This document shows, one piece after another, positions 1-6,929 of a stretch of 17,300 bases of DNA. Origin of the DNA: JAHEFX01 sp964614585. GTDB lineage: Bacteria > Actinomycetota > Acidimicrobiia > Spongiisociales > JAENVV01. Both the position numbers and the translations under genes were made by a program. The notes below the pieces were generated by a model. It was not told the DNA's origin. It worked only from the letters and a program-made list of their open reading frames with translations, and did not search any database. Within the stretch, counting starts at the first letter, position 1. The number at the start of each line of letters is the position of its first letter. The stretch spans positions 1-17,300 of the forward strand of contig CAZTLW010000036.1 in assembly GCA_964614585.1 (NCBI GenBank), read 5' to 3'.

Positions 1-12
1 CGGGCACGTCGG

Positions 13-42
13 TGGAACCAGCCGGCACTCCCGCGCTATGGT
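13..42 (+). promoter_or_regulatory. Candidate promoter of the leuA leader transcript
   Basis: A -10-like TATGGT (37-42) fits the TAnnnT pattern and lies 9 bases before the leader-peptide ATG at 52. A weak -35 candidate, TGGAAC (13-18), is 18 bases upstream. No Shine-Dalgarno sequence precedes the ATG, so the leader peptide would be translated from a leaderless or nearly leaderless RNA. The same -10-to-ATG geometry recurs at several other genes in the window. The transcription start is inferred, not seen. Confidence 0.45.
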
Positions 43-51
43 GTCGTACAC

Positions 52-84
52 ATGACCCACGCACTGGAGCTCCTCCTCGGATAG
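52..84 (+). CDS. leuL: leuA leader peptide (10 aa, Leu-rich)
   Basis: This small ORF reads MTHALELLLG and then TAG. Four of its ten residues are leucine (codons CTG at 64-66 and CTC at 70-78), three of them consecutive and just before the stop. It is followed directly by two hairpins, the second a typical terminator, and then leuA. This is the classical arrangement of amino-acid-controlled attenuation: when charged leucyl-tRNA is scarce, the ribosome stalls at the Leu run and changes folding of the RNA downstream. No ribosome binding site is visible, which suits leaderless translation. Its role is regulatory and the peptide itself probably has no function. The symbol follows leader-peptide convention. 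Confidence 0.82.
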   Translation: MTHALELLLG

Positions 85-112
85 CGGCGACACCACAACC
101 CGGTGATCGCCG
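85..112 (+). promoter_or_regulatory. Attenuator hairpin 1 of the leuA leader
   Basis: Bases 85-94 pair with 102-112 in a 10-bp stem with one bulged A (106) and a 7-base loop (95-101). The stem begins directly after the leader-peptide stop codon. A ribosome stalled on the Leu codons at 70-78 should cover its 5' arm. This would free CCCGG (99-103) to pair with CCGGG (132-136), which removes part of the terminator's 3' arm, so that pairing is a candidate antiterminator. The pairings are seen by eye in the sequence; the switching model is inference from known leucine-operon attenuators. Confidence 0.65.
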
Positions 113-145
113 AACCTCCCATGCCGACCGGCCGGGAGGTTTTTT
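113..145 (+). terminator. Intrinsic terminator of the leuA attenuator
   Basis: AACCTCCC (113-120) pairs perfectly with GGGAGGTT (134-141). Inside the loop GCC (123-125) can also pair with GGC (130-132). The stem runs into six T residues (140-145). A canonical rho-independent terminator upstream of leuA, within 60 bases of a Leu-codon-rich leader ORF, identifies it as the attenuator. A U-tract is rare in this GC-rich window; the other hairpins reported here lack one. Confidence 0.85.
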
Positions 146-180
146 CGTAGGAGGGCCCCACCACCCGACCGGAGGACGAC

Positions 181-1869
181 ATGGGCGGGCCACAGGACAC
201 GGGGCGGATGCCCTTCGAGAAATACCGACCCTTCGAGCCGGTGGGCCTCCGCGACCGCACCTGGCCCGACACCCCCATCACCCGCGCCCCACGGTGGTGC
301 TCGGTCGACCTCCGCGACGGCAACCAGGCCCTCATCAACCCGATGAACCTCGAGCGCAAGCGCCGCATGTTCGACCTCCTCGTCCGGGTCGGGTTCAAGG
401 AGATCGAGGTCGGCTTCCCCGCCGCCAGCCAGACCGACTTCGACTTCGTCCGCCACCTCGTCGACGACGACGCCATCCCCGACGACGTCACCATCCAGGT
501 GCTCAGCCAGTCGCGCCCCGAGTTGATCGAGCGGACCTTCGAGTCGATCGACGGATCGCGCCAGGCGATCGTCCACTTCTACAACTCGACCAGTCCCCTC
601 CAGCGGCGGGTCGTGTTCAACACCGATGCGGCCGGGGTCGTCGACATCGCGGTCGGTGGCGCCGAGCTGTGCAAGAAGTTCGAGGCGCAGCTCGGTGGCC
701 AGACCCGGGTCCGCTACGAGTACTCCCCCGAGTCGTTCTCCCAGACCGAGCTCCCGGTGGCCCTCGAGGTGTGCCATGCGGTCGTGGACGTGATGGCTCC
801 CACCCCCGACGACCCGATCGTGCTCAACTTCCCCGCCACCGTGGAGTCGGCGACCCCCAACATCTACGCCGACCAGATCGAGTGGCTGCACCGTCGGCTG
901 CGCGAACGGGATGCCATCATCCTCTCACTCCATCCCCACAACGACCGGGGCACGGCGGTCGCCGCCGCCGAGTTCGGCCAGATGGCCGGCGCCCAGCGAG
1001 TGGAGGGAACCCTCTTCGGCAACGGGGAGCGCACCGGCAACGTCGACGTCGTCACCCTGGCGCTCAACCTGTTCAGCCAGGGCGTCGACCCGGAGTTGGA
1101 CTTCACCGACATCGACGAGATCCGTCGTGAGACCGAGCACTGCAACCAGCTCCCGGTCCATCCCCGCCATCCCTATGGCGGCGACCTCGTCTACACGGCC
1201 TTCTCCGGCTCCCACCAGGACGCCATCAAGAAGGGCATGGCCGCCCTCGCCGACGACTACGACCGCTGGGAGGTGCCGTACCTCCCCATCGACCCCCACC
1301 ACGTCGGCCGTACCTACGAGGCGGTCGTGCGGGTCAACAGTCAGTCCGGCAAGGGCGGGGTCAGCTACATCCTCCTCCACGACTACCTCATGGACCTGCC
1401 CCGCGGTTGCCAGGTCGACTTCACCAACCGGGTGCAGGCGATCGCCGACGAGACCTCCGAGGAGATCACGTCGTTCGAGATCTGGCGCGAGTTCGAGGCG
1501 ACCTACCTGACCACTGCAACCCCCTTCGAGTTGGTGTCGGCCCGGGTCGAGTCCGACTTCGACGACGAGCGCCCAGCCACGGTGACGGCCCGGATCCGCC
1601 ACCACGGCGAGGAGACGGAGGTGCGGGGCGAGGGCAACGGTCCGATCGACGCGTTCATCGGGGCGATACGAACCCACGCCGGGATGGGGTTCCGGCTCAC
1701 CGCCTACGAGGAGCACGCCATCGACGCGGGTTCCGACGCCCGCGCCGCCGCGTACGTGGAGTTGGAGCTCGAGTCCGGCCGGCGTGTGTGGGGCGTCGGC
1801 ATCCACCCCTCGATCGTCATGGCGAGCCTCCGAGCGGTGGTGAGCGCCCTCAACCTCGCCACCGGCTGA
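181..1869 (+). CDS. leuA: 2-isopropylmalate synthase
   Basis: This 562-residue enzyme condenses acetyl-CoA with 2-oxoisovalerate to give 2-isopropylmalate, the first committed step of leucine biosynthesis, in the cytoplasm. The TIM-barrel part has SVDLRDGNQA at residues 41-50 (catalytic Arg and metal-binding Asp), the metal-binding HPHND at 251-255 and the GNGERTGN signature at about 280-287. The C-terminal part (about 430-562) corresponds to the LeuA allosteric domain that binds leucine for feedback inhibition. Length matches the long actinobacterial LeuA type that begins with an FEKYRPF-like segment. The ATG at 181 is preceded by a strong GGAGG (171-175) at good spacing; an internal ATG at 208 has no such site. 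Expression is probably controlled by the leader attenuator, so both transcription and enzyme activity would respond to leucine. Confidence 0.97.
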   Translation: MGGPQDTGRMPFEKYRPFEPVGLRDRTWPDTPITRAPRWCSVDLRDGNQALINPMNLERKRRMFDLLVRVGFKEIEVGFPAASQTDFDFVRHLVDDDAIPDDVTIQVLSQSRPELIERTFESIDGSRQAIVHFYNSTSPLQRRVVFNTDAAGVVDIAVGGAELCKKFEAQLGGQTRVRYEYSPESFSQTELPVALEVCHAVVDVMAPTPDDPIVLNFPATVESATPNIYADQIEWLHRRLRERDAIILSLHPHNDRGTAVAAAEFGQMAGAQRVEGTLFGNGERTGNVDVVTLALNLFSQGVDPELDFTDIDEIRRETEHCNQLPVHPRHPYGGDLVYTAFSGSHQDAIKKGMAALADDYDRWEVPYLPIDPHHVGRTYEAVVRVNSQSGKGGVSYILLHDYLMDLPRGCQVDFTNRVQAIADETSEEITSFEIWREFEATYLTTATPFELVSARVESDFDDERPATVTARIRHHGEETEVRGEGNGPIDAFIGAIRTHAGMGFRLTAYEEHAIDAGSDARAAAYVELELESGRRVWGVGIHPSIVMASLRAVVSALNLATG

Positions 1870-1893
1870 GGCGGCACCGCCGGGCTCCGCCCG
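1870..1893 (+). terminator. GC-rich hairpins after leuA, cut by a gap
   Basis: Directly after the leuA stop there is a small inverted repeat, GGCGG-CA-CCGCC (1870-1881), and then CGGGC-TCC-GCCCG (1881-1893), a perfect 5-bp stem that ends at the last base before the N run. No T-run is visible. It may be the leuA terminator, but the gap hides what follows. Confidence 0.4.
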
Positions 1894-1993
1894 NNNNNNN
1901 NNNNNNNNNNNNNNNNNNNNNNNNNNNNNNNNNNNNNNNNNNNNNNNNNNNNNNNNNNNNNNNNNNNNNNNNNNNNNNNNNNNNNNNNNNNNN
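1894..1993. other. Assembly gap (100 N)
   Basis: Exactly 100 undetermined bases. A round 100 is the usual placeholder for a gap of unknown length, so the real distance between leuA and the next gene is unknown. Short GC hairpins flank it on both sides (1881-1893, and 1998-2013 with GGCGGC pairing to GCCGCC), which may be why assembly failed here. Confidence 0.97.
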
Positions 1994-2021
1994 CGTGGGC
2001 GGCGACAGCCGCCGGTGTTGT

Positions 2022-2053
2022 CGTCCGGCGAACGCCGGACGGGGACCTAGGGT
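2022..2053 (+). promoter_or_regulatory. 20-bp palindrome and -10 box before a 256-aa gene
   Basis: Bases 2022-2041 have 9-base arms (CGTCCGGCG and CGCCGGACG) around a central AA. A -10-like TAGGGT lies at 2048-2053, 10 bases before the ATG at 2064, again suggesting a leaderless transcript. The palindrome ends 6 bases before the -10 box, where a bound protein would overlap the promoter spacer. It could be an operator, or a leftover terminator hairpin of an upstream gene; it has no T-run. Confidence 0.4.
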
Positions 2054-2063
2054 CGCGCGCGAC

Positions 2064-2834
2064 ATGACCCGTGCTGCCCAACTCCGTGTCTACGTGCCGG
2101 TGGAGGATGCCGAGGACGAATGGCTCGACCTGCCCGAGGCGGTCGACGACCCGGCGCCCGCCTGGCGCGAGCATCCCTTCGGACTGACGACCGAGCCGCT
2201 CCGCAACGACGTGGTGACCGCCGTGCACGAGGGCACCCGATTCCTGTGCCCCCGCCAGCCCCGACTCCGGATGCTCGAGGGCGTGCTGGCGTTCCACAAC
2301 GCCTTCGGGGAGCTCGGCGCCGACCTGATCGTCCCCGAGTCGGTGGCCCGCCGGGCCGCCGACGAGTTGGAGGCGATGCGTGAGCGGTCTCAGTCCGCAC
2401 GCAGCCACATCCTCACGTCCCAGTGGCACGTGCCCCTCCGGTGGTTCCTGCTCTTCGACCCGACCGAACGGGTGCTCTCGGTGGACGAGCGCGGACTCCA
2501 CCTCCGGTACCGCACCCTGCGCCGAGACGCCACCAAGCGACTGCGCCGGGCGATCCGGGCCCTCCGGTCGGTCGGCATGGAGGCGACCACCGACGACATG
2601 GAGGCCCTCCTCGACTGGTTGCTGGCCTTCCCGCCGAACCGACTCGTCGAGGTGGACTACGCCGGGGTCGTCGAGCTGTTCGATCCCGACGACCTCGCCG
2701 ACGACCACTCGTGCGAGCACCTGTGGGCGTCGATCGAGGCGTTGGAGGTGGGCGACTTCGGCGGGGCCCGCCGGTGGTACGAGGAGACGGCGGGGCGCTG
2801 GGCCGACGCCATGCTGTTGGCCTACGCCAACTAG
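2064..2834 (+). CDS. Conserved-looking hypothetical protein, 256 aa
   Basis: I do not recognise a family. The 256-residue protein has no signal peptide or membrane segment and looks soluble and cytoplasmic. A basic helical stretch in the middle (RYRTLRRDATKRLRRAIRAL and neighbours, about residues 150-170) could contact nucleic acid or a partner, and the second half is acidic and leucine/tryptophan-rich. Codon use matches its neighbours and no frame damage is seen. The ATG at 2064 lacks a Shine-Dalgarno site but has a -10 box at 2048-2053, fitting a leaderless start. The region upstream in the same frame is interrupted by the assembly gap. Its stop codon overlaps the stop of the convergent gene. 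Confidence 0.8.
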   Translation: MTRAAQLRVYVPVEDAEDEWLDLPEAVDDPAPAWREHPFGLTTEPLRNDVVTAVHEGTRFLCPRQPRLRMLEGVLAFHNAFGELGADLIVPESVARRAADELEAMRERSQSARSHILTSQWHVPLRWFLLFDPTERVLSVDERGLHLRYRTLRRDATKRLRRAIRALRSVGMEATTDDMEALLDWLLAFPPNRLVEVDYAGVVELFDPDDLADDHSCEHLWASIEALEVGDFGGARRWYEETAGRWADAMLLAYAN

Positions 2835-3943
2835 CCGGCCACCCAGACCCGTTCGATCGGGGCCCCGACGTCCACCCGAGCCCGGGTGCCCATGCGGGTG
2901 TCGAGGACGAGGACCGCCGATCCCTGTGGCACCACGAGATGGCGCCCGTTGGCCGACCAGGTCGGGGTGCCCGAGGTGGGGATGAACTCGGTGGCGCCAT
3001 CGGGCGCGTGCAGGTAGACGGTGTCACCGAGGACCTGGGCGCCCCAGCCGGTGCCCGGGTCGTCGAGGACCAGGTCGGCCGAGGGCTCCCACCAGGGCGG
3101 GGCGGCGGCGTACGTCCCGTCGAGGTCGACCTGGATCGGGTCACCGTCGCCGGCCTCGCCGAGGACGAGGTCCCCGAACACACCGGCGACCCGCACGGGC
3201 GGCGTTGCCATCCGCAGGTACAGCTGGGCGGTCTCGAGATCGACCAGGCCGATGGCGTCGTTGCTCACCACCACGGCCTTGTCACCGGCGAGGTCGGTGA
3301 CCCGCCACTCCCCACCCACCACGATCGGGGACCGCTCGGGCCCGCCGAGCACCCGATGCCGTATCAGGGTGCCGCCCCGGTCTGAGGCCTCGCTCCAGAC
3401 GATGGCGAGATCGGTGGTGCGGCTCCAGGCCCAGCCGGCCACGTCGTCGCCCAGCCACACGCCCCCCTCGGCGGGCAGGCCAGGCATGGAGCGGGCCTCG
3501 ACCGAGGTGCCGTCGGGATGGGCGACGAGGCGCCCGAGCGCCCGCCCGCCGGCGTCGGGCTCGACCGACGGGTCCACCTGCGGGTCGATGATCCACGGAG
3601 TCCCTCGTTGCGGCAGCAGACGGGCGTGGGCGGTGCCGGACTCGGTGGTCAGGAGCAGGTTGAGGTCGCCCACGAAGCCGCCCGTCGCCTCGGCCAGCGT
3701 GGCTGCGGTGGGCACCAGGACCGGGGCGGCGCCCCCTCGGTCGGGCCGCGGGAGCGGGGCCGCCTCGGGACCGCCCGGCGATGTGGCGGGGTCCTCCGTG
3801 AGACCGAAGCCGATGCCGAACCCCACGAGCAGCCCGACGACCAGCCACGCCCAGGCTCGGCGGCGGCGAGGCCTCGGGGCGGGGGTCGCCGACACCGGGT
3901 CGAGCGTGAAGGCCTCGTACTCGACGACGCCGTACTCACTCAC
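2831..3943 (-). CDS. Single-pass membrane protein, possibly beta-propeller, 370 aa
   Basis: The protein has a short cytoplasmic tail with an RPRRRR cluster (residues 24-29), one membrane segment (about 30-48) and a large extracytoplasmic part. That part is made of repeated short beta-type stretches (VWLGDDVAGWAWS, VYLHAPDGATEF, GTPTWSANGRHLVVP), which look like beta-propeller blades, although no diagnostic motif proves it. The positive-inside charge pattern supports an N-in, C-out orientation. The GTG start at 3943-3941 overlaps the TGA of the upstream gene in a GTGA junction, so the two are translationally coupled. Function unknown; a sensor or envelope-associated scaffold is possible but not shown. 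Confidence 0.8.
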   Translation of the reverse strand: MSEYGVVEYEAFTLDPVSATPAPRPRRRRAWAWLVVGLLVGFGIGFGLTEDPATSPGGPEAAPLPRPDRGGAAPVLVPTAATLAEATGGFVGDLNLLLTTESGTAHARLLPQRGTPWIIDPQVDPSVEPDAGGRALGRLVAHPDGTSVEARSMPGLPAEGGVWLGDDVAGWAWSRTTDLAIVWSEASDRGGTLIRHRVLGGPERSPIVVGGEWRVTDLAGDKAVVVSNDAIGLVDLETAQLYLRMATPPVRVAGVFGDLVLGEAGDGDPIQVDLDGTYAAAPPWWEPSADLVLDDPGTGWGAQVLGDTVYLHAPDGATEFIPTSGTPTWSANGRHLVVPQGSAVLVLDTRMGTRARVDVGAPIERVWVAG

Positions 3944-4962
3944 GGCGCCACCGCCCGGATCGTCAGGTCCGACGACCCCACCGACGCAGTCTTGGCGGTG
4001 GGGAGGTGGAGGGCGCGGGCGAGGTCGGGACCCCCCTCGTTCGCCTGGTACCAGACGACGCCCTCGCCATCGTCGACGAGGTGGGCCCGGTCGCCGGCCC
4101 CCGATGACGACCCCCACGGGGACGAGACCGAGAACCCGCCCACGCACGCCCACAGGACGGTTCGGCCCCTTGCCTCGACCGGCAGGCAGTCGCGCCCTCC
4201 CACCGGCGGCTCGATGCCGTCGGTGGGTGAGCCGGAGGCACGATCGCGCCACCCCAGCCCGTCCGCCGTGACCACGGCGACCCGATCCGTCAGCAGGGCG
4301 GCGACGGTCTCGCCCGCCGGGACCGACCAGGCCCCGTCGGGTCCCACCACCCACGACGTGGATCCCGTCGGGTCGGTCAGCACGGCGCCCGACCGGTCGA
4401 CCCGGGCCACGACGAGACCGTCGACGGGTGCCGGGGCCAGGGTCCGGGTCTCCGGGTCGTCCGACGCGAGGTCGACGATCCGCACCTCCGGGCCCCGGCC
4501 GCCGGCCGCCGTCCAGGCGACGAGTTCGCCCTGGCCATGCACCGGGCCCGACGACGACGCCGACCGCTCCGACCCGTCCGATCGGACGATGCGCAGCCCG
4601 TCCGACCCGGCGAGGGCGGCGCCACCACGCCCCAGGGCGATGACGCGACCGGGCGCCACGCCAGCCACCGGGACCAGGCGATCGTCGGCGACGACGAGGA
4701 GCCGATCGTCGGGCAGGTCGGCGAGTGCGACCCACGCCCCCTCGGGGAGACCCTCCCAGAACACGCCGGGATCGGGGGCGGGGAGTGGGTCGGCGTCGGG
4801 GAGGGCGTCGACCGGCGCGGCGGCCGGCACCGTGGTCATGGGGTTGGTGGTGGGCGCCGGCGACCCCGCCGACCCCGCCCACGCGCCGAGGCCACCCCCG
4901 GCGACGAGCCCGGCCACGCCCATGGCGAGGCCGGCCAGCCACGGCCGTGAACCCACGCGCAT
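3940..4962 (-). CDS. Membrane-anchored extracytoplasmic protein, 340 aa
   Basis: First gene of a two-gene minus-strand operon. The N terminus (MRVGSRPWLAGLAMG) leads into a Gly/Ala-rich hydrophobic segment at about 8-30, a signal anchor or signal peptide. A Pro/Ala/Thr linker (about 33-66) follows, then a domain of repeated beta-like stretches (RLLVVADDRLVPV, LRIVRSDGS, VWYQANEGG) resembling the domain of its partner. Two cysteines at about 259 and 273 could form a disulfide outside the cell. I do not recognise a named family. The ATG at 4962 was chosen because a -10-like TACCGT (4974-4969 on the minus strand) ends 6 bases before it, and a start further upstream would run into the divergent gene's promoter. 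Confidence 0.75.
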   Translation of the reverse strand: MRVGSRPWLAGLAMGVAGLVAGGGLGAWAGSAGSPAPTTNPMTTVPAAAPVDALPDADPLPAPDPGVFWEGLPEGAWVALADLPDDRLLVVADDRLVPVAGVAPGRVIALGRGGAALAGSDGLRIVRSDGSERSASSSGPVHGQGELVAWTAAGGRGPEVRIVDLASDDPETRTLAPAPVDGLVVARVDRSGAVLTDPTGSTSWVVGPDGAWSVPAGETVAALLTDRVAVVTADGLGWRDRASGSPTDGIEPPVGGRDCLPVEARGRTVLWACVGGFSVSSPWGSSSGAGDRAHLVDDGEGVVWYQANEGGPDLARALHLPTAKTASVGSSDLTIRAVAP

Positions 4963-5019
4963 CCCCCGACGGTATTCGACCGGTCGGCGCATCGGGGGCG
5001 GTCGTAGAGTCGGTCCTGC
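4963..5019. promoter_or_regulatory. Compact divergent promoter region
   Basis: These 57 bases separate two divergent starts. On the minus strand TACCGT (4974-4969) lies 6 bases before the ATG at 4962. On the plus strand TAGAGT (5005-5010) lies 9 bases before the ATG at 5020. Neither gene has a Shine-Dalgarno sequence, so both appear to be leaderless. No convincing -35 box is visible for either. Confidence 0.5.
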
Positions 5020-5322
5020 ATGCTCGAGCTCCTGTGGGACATCATCACCTTCCCGCTCACGCTCGTCGGCCTCGTCGCCATGGGCGCGGTCGTCGGCCTC
5101 CTCGCCCGTTGGCTGCTGCCCGGCCGCGACGACCTGTCGTTCCTCGGCACCGTCGGGCTCGGCATCGCCGGATCCCTGGTCGCCGGCATCGGCGGCGCAC
5201 TGCTCGGTGGCGCCGTCGACGACCGCCTCCTGTTCATCCCCCGGGCCGGGTTCTTCCTGTCGATCGTCGGCGCCGTCGTCGCTCTGCTCGCCTACCGGCT
5301 CGTCAAGAACGCCCGTCGATGA
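5020..5322 (+). CDS. GlsB/YeaQ/YmgE-type stress membrane protein
   Basis: A 100-residue, highly hydrophobic protein with three predicted membrane helices (about 9-33, 41-66 and 72-94). The pattern GAVVGLLARWLLPG, followed by a Gly-rich second helix (GTVGLGIAGSLVAG), is typical of the transglycosylase-associated (GlsB/YeaQ/YmgE) family of small inner-membrane proteins, often induced by stress; their biochemical role is unclear. Start chosen at the first ATG, with a -10 box at 5005-5010 and no ribosome binding site. Its stop overlaps the next start (ATGA at 5319-5322), so it opens a co-translated run that may extend through arcA. Confidence 0.88.
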   Translation: MLELLWDIITFPLTLVGLVAMGAVVGLLARWLLPGRDDLSFLGTVGLGIAGSLVAGIGGALLGGAVDDRLLFIPRAGFFLSIVGAVVALLAYRLVKNARR

Positions 5323-5978
5323 GCGGCGCCGTCTACCGCCGGTCGCGCCACGCCGTCGCCGACCTCGTCTCGGACATCGACGACGTCGGGCTGTCGACGC
5401 CAGTCCCGGCGACCCCGGCCTGGACGATTCGGGACGTGCTCGGCCACCTCGTTGGTGGGTGTGAGGACCACGTCGCCGGGACGAACGAAGGCGCTCCGGG
5501 GGACGCCTGGACGGCTGCCCACGTGGCCCGGCTCGCGCCGCTCCCGGTCCTCGAGGTGCTTGGCCGCTGGGACGTCGCCGGGCCTGCAATGGAGGCGTTG
5601 ATCGACGTGGAGCCGCGGCGCTGGACCTTCTCGGTCCACGACTGCTGGGTCCACGAGCACGACCTGCGGGCGGCCTTGGGCGTCCCCCGCCGCGATGACG
5701 ACGAGGCCGTGCGGTACTCGGCCACTGCGGTCTGGGCAGTCCGCAATCGCTGCCGCGAGGCCGGGCTCCCGACCCCGACGTTTCGGGTCGCCGGCGAGGC
5801 GGTCCTCGCCGGCGACGGCCCCACCGTCGGGTTCCCGGACCTCCACGAGGTCGGTCGGGTGCTGTTCGGCCGCCGTTCGGAGCGTCAGGTGCGGGCGCTC
5901 GACTGGTCGGCGCCGCCCGAGCGGTGGTTGCCGATGCTCTCGTTCTTCCCGTTCCCGGCCGAGGACCTGCGGGGCTAG
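5319..5978 (+). CDS. DinB/mycothiol-dependent maleylpyruvate isomerase-family protein
   Basis: A 219-residue soluble protein. The segment from about residue 28 (VPATPAWTIRDVLGHLVGG) matches the usual opening of the MDMPI N-terminal/DinB-like four-helix fold (P-x-x-x-W-T-V-R-D-L-x-x-H-L). H43 and the later VHEHDLRAALG segment (H112, E113, H114) are candidate metal ligands. Family members bind a divalent metal and often use mycothiol as cofactor; the substrate here is unknown. The ATG overlaps the previous stop by four bases. Its stop shares one base with the GTG of arcC, so it lies inside the same operon, although no link to arginine catabolism is known to me. Confidence 0.75.
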   Translation: MSGAVYRRSRHAVADLVSDIDDVGLSTPVPATPAWTIRDVLGHLVGGCEDHVAGTNEGAPGDAWTAAHVARLAPLPVLEVLGRWDVAGPAMEALIDVEPRRWTFSVHDCWVHEHDLRAALGVPRRDDDEAVRYSATAVWAVRNRCREAGLPTPTFRVAGEAVLAGDGPTVGFPDLHEVGRVLFGRRSERQVRALDWSAPPERWLPMLSFFPFPAEDLRG

Positions 5979-6919
5979 TGCGCGTCGTCGTCGCCCTCGG
6001 TGGCAATGCGCTGCTGCGCCGGGACGAGCCGCCCACGGAGGCCAACCAGGAGGCCAACGTCGCCCTCGCCGCCGACCGCCTCGCCCCCGTCGCCGCCGAT
6101 CACGAGTTGGTGGTGTCCCACGGCAATGGCCCACAGGTCGGGCTGCTGGCGCTCCAGGCCGCGGCCCATCCCGACCTGCCGGTGTACCCCCTCGACGTGC
6201 TCGGGGCCGAGACCCAGGGCATGATCGGCTACCTCCTCACCCGGGAGTTGGGCAATCGGCTCCCGTTCGAGCGACCGCTGGCGGTGCTCCTGACGATGAT
6301 CGAGGTGGACTCCGACGACCCCGCCTTCGACGATCCGACCAAGCCGATCGGGCCCGTCTACGACGAGGCCGAGGCCGAACGCCTCGCCGCCGAGGAGGGC
6401 TGGGTGTTGCGACCCGATGGCGCCGGGTTCCGGCGGGTCGTGCCCTCGCCCGCCCCGAAGCGGATCTTCGAGTTGCGGCAGGTGGAGTGGATGCTCGAGC
6501 GGGGCGCGGTGGTCATCTGTGCCGGTGGCGGCGGCGTCCCCACCGCCTACACGTCGGGCCGGCGACTGGTCGGCGTCGAGGCCGTGATCGACAAGGACCT
6601 CGCCTCCGGGCTGCTGGCCGACGGCATCGGCGCCGACGTCTTCGTGATGGCCACCGACGTGGCCGCCGTCCACCTCGACTGGGGCACGCCGCAGCAACGA
6701 CCGATCGCCCGCATCCACCCCGACGCCCTCGCTGCCCTGGCCCCGAGCCTCCCGGCCGGCTCCATGCGGCCGAAGGCCGAGGCCGCCGCCCGGTTCGCGT
6801 CGAGGCCCGGACGGCGGGCGGTGATCGGCGCGCTCACCGACGTGACCGACCTCGTCGCCGGGTCGGCCGGGACCGTGGTCACGACCGAGGTCGACGGCAT
6901 CGAGCCGGCGGCGGGCTAG
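5978..6919 (+). CDS. arcC: Carbamate kinase
   Basis: The 313-residue cytoplasmic enzyme transfers phosphate from carbamoyl phosphate to ADP, giving ATP, CO2 and ammonia, the last and energy-yielding step of the arginine deiminase pathway. Amino-acid-kinase-fold motifs are all present: VVALGGNALL near the N terminus (Gly8-Gly9-Asn10), SHGNGPQVG for carbamate binding, CAGGGGVP, VIDKDLAS, and GSMRPKAEAA near the C terminus, corresponding to the usual GSMGPK-type segment. Length is normal for ArcC. The start is the GTG at 5978, because the GGN motif then sits at the usual position; it shares one base with the preceding TAG. arcA follows after 10 bases. Confidence 0.95.
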   Translation: MRVVVALGGNALLRRDEPPTEANQEANVALAADRLAPVAADHELVVSHGNGPQVGLLALQAAAHPDLPVYPLDVLGAETQGMIGYLLTRELGNRLPFERPLAVLLTMIEVDSDDPAFDDPTKPIGPVYDEAEAERLAAEEGWVLRPDGAGFRRVVPSPAPKRIFELRQVEWMLERGAVVICAGGGGVPTAYTSGRRLVGVEAVIDKDLASGLLADGIGADVFVMATDVAAVHLDWGTPQQRPIARIHPDALAALAPSLPAGSMRPKAEAAARFASRPGRRAVIGALTDVTDLVAGSAGTVVTTEVDGIEPAAG

Positions 6920-6929
6920 AACGTCGACC

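Noticed and set aside
85..145. T-box riboswitch before leuA
   Set aside because: The leader is too short, there is no specifier stem or T-box sequence, and a Leu-rich leader ORF with competing hairpins explains the region better.
12..1130. Plus-strand frame starting before leuA
   Set aside because: It overlaps the attenuator and runs out of frame through leuA; its Arg/Pro/His-rich protein is typical of a shadow frame.
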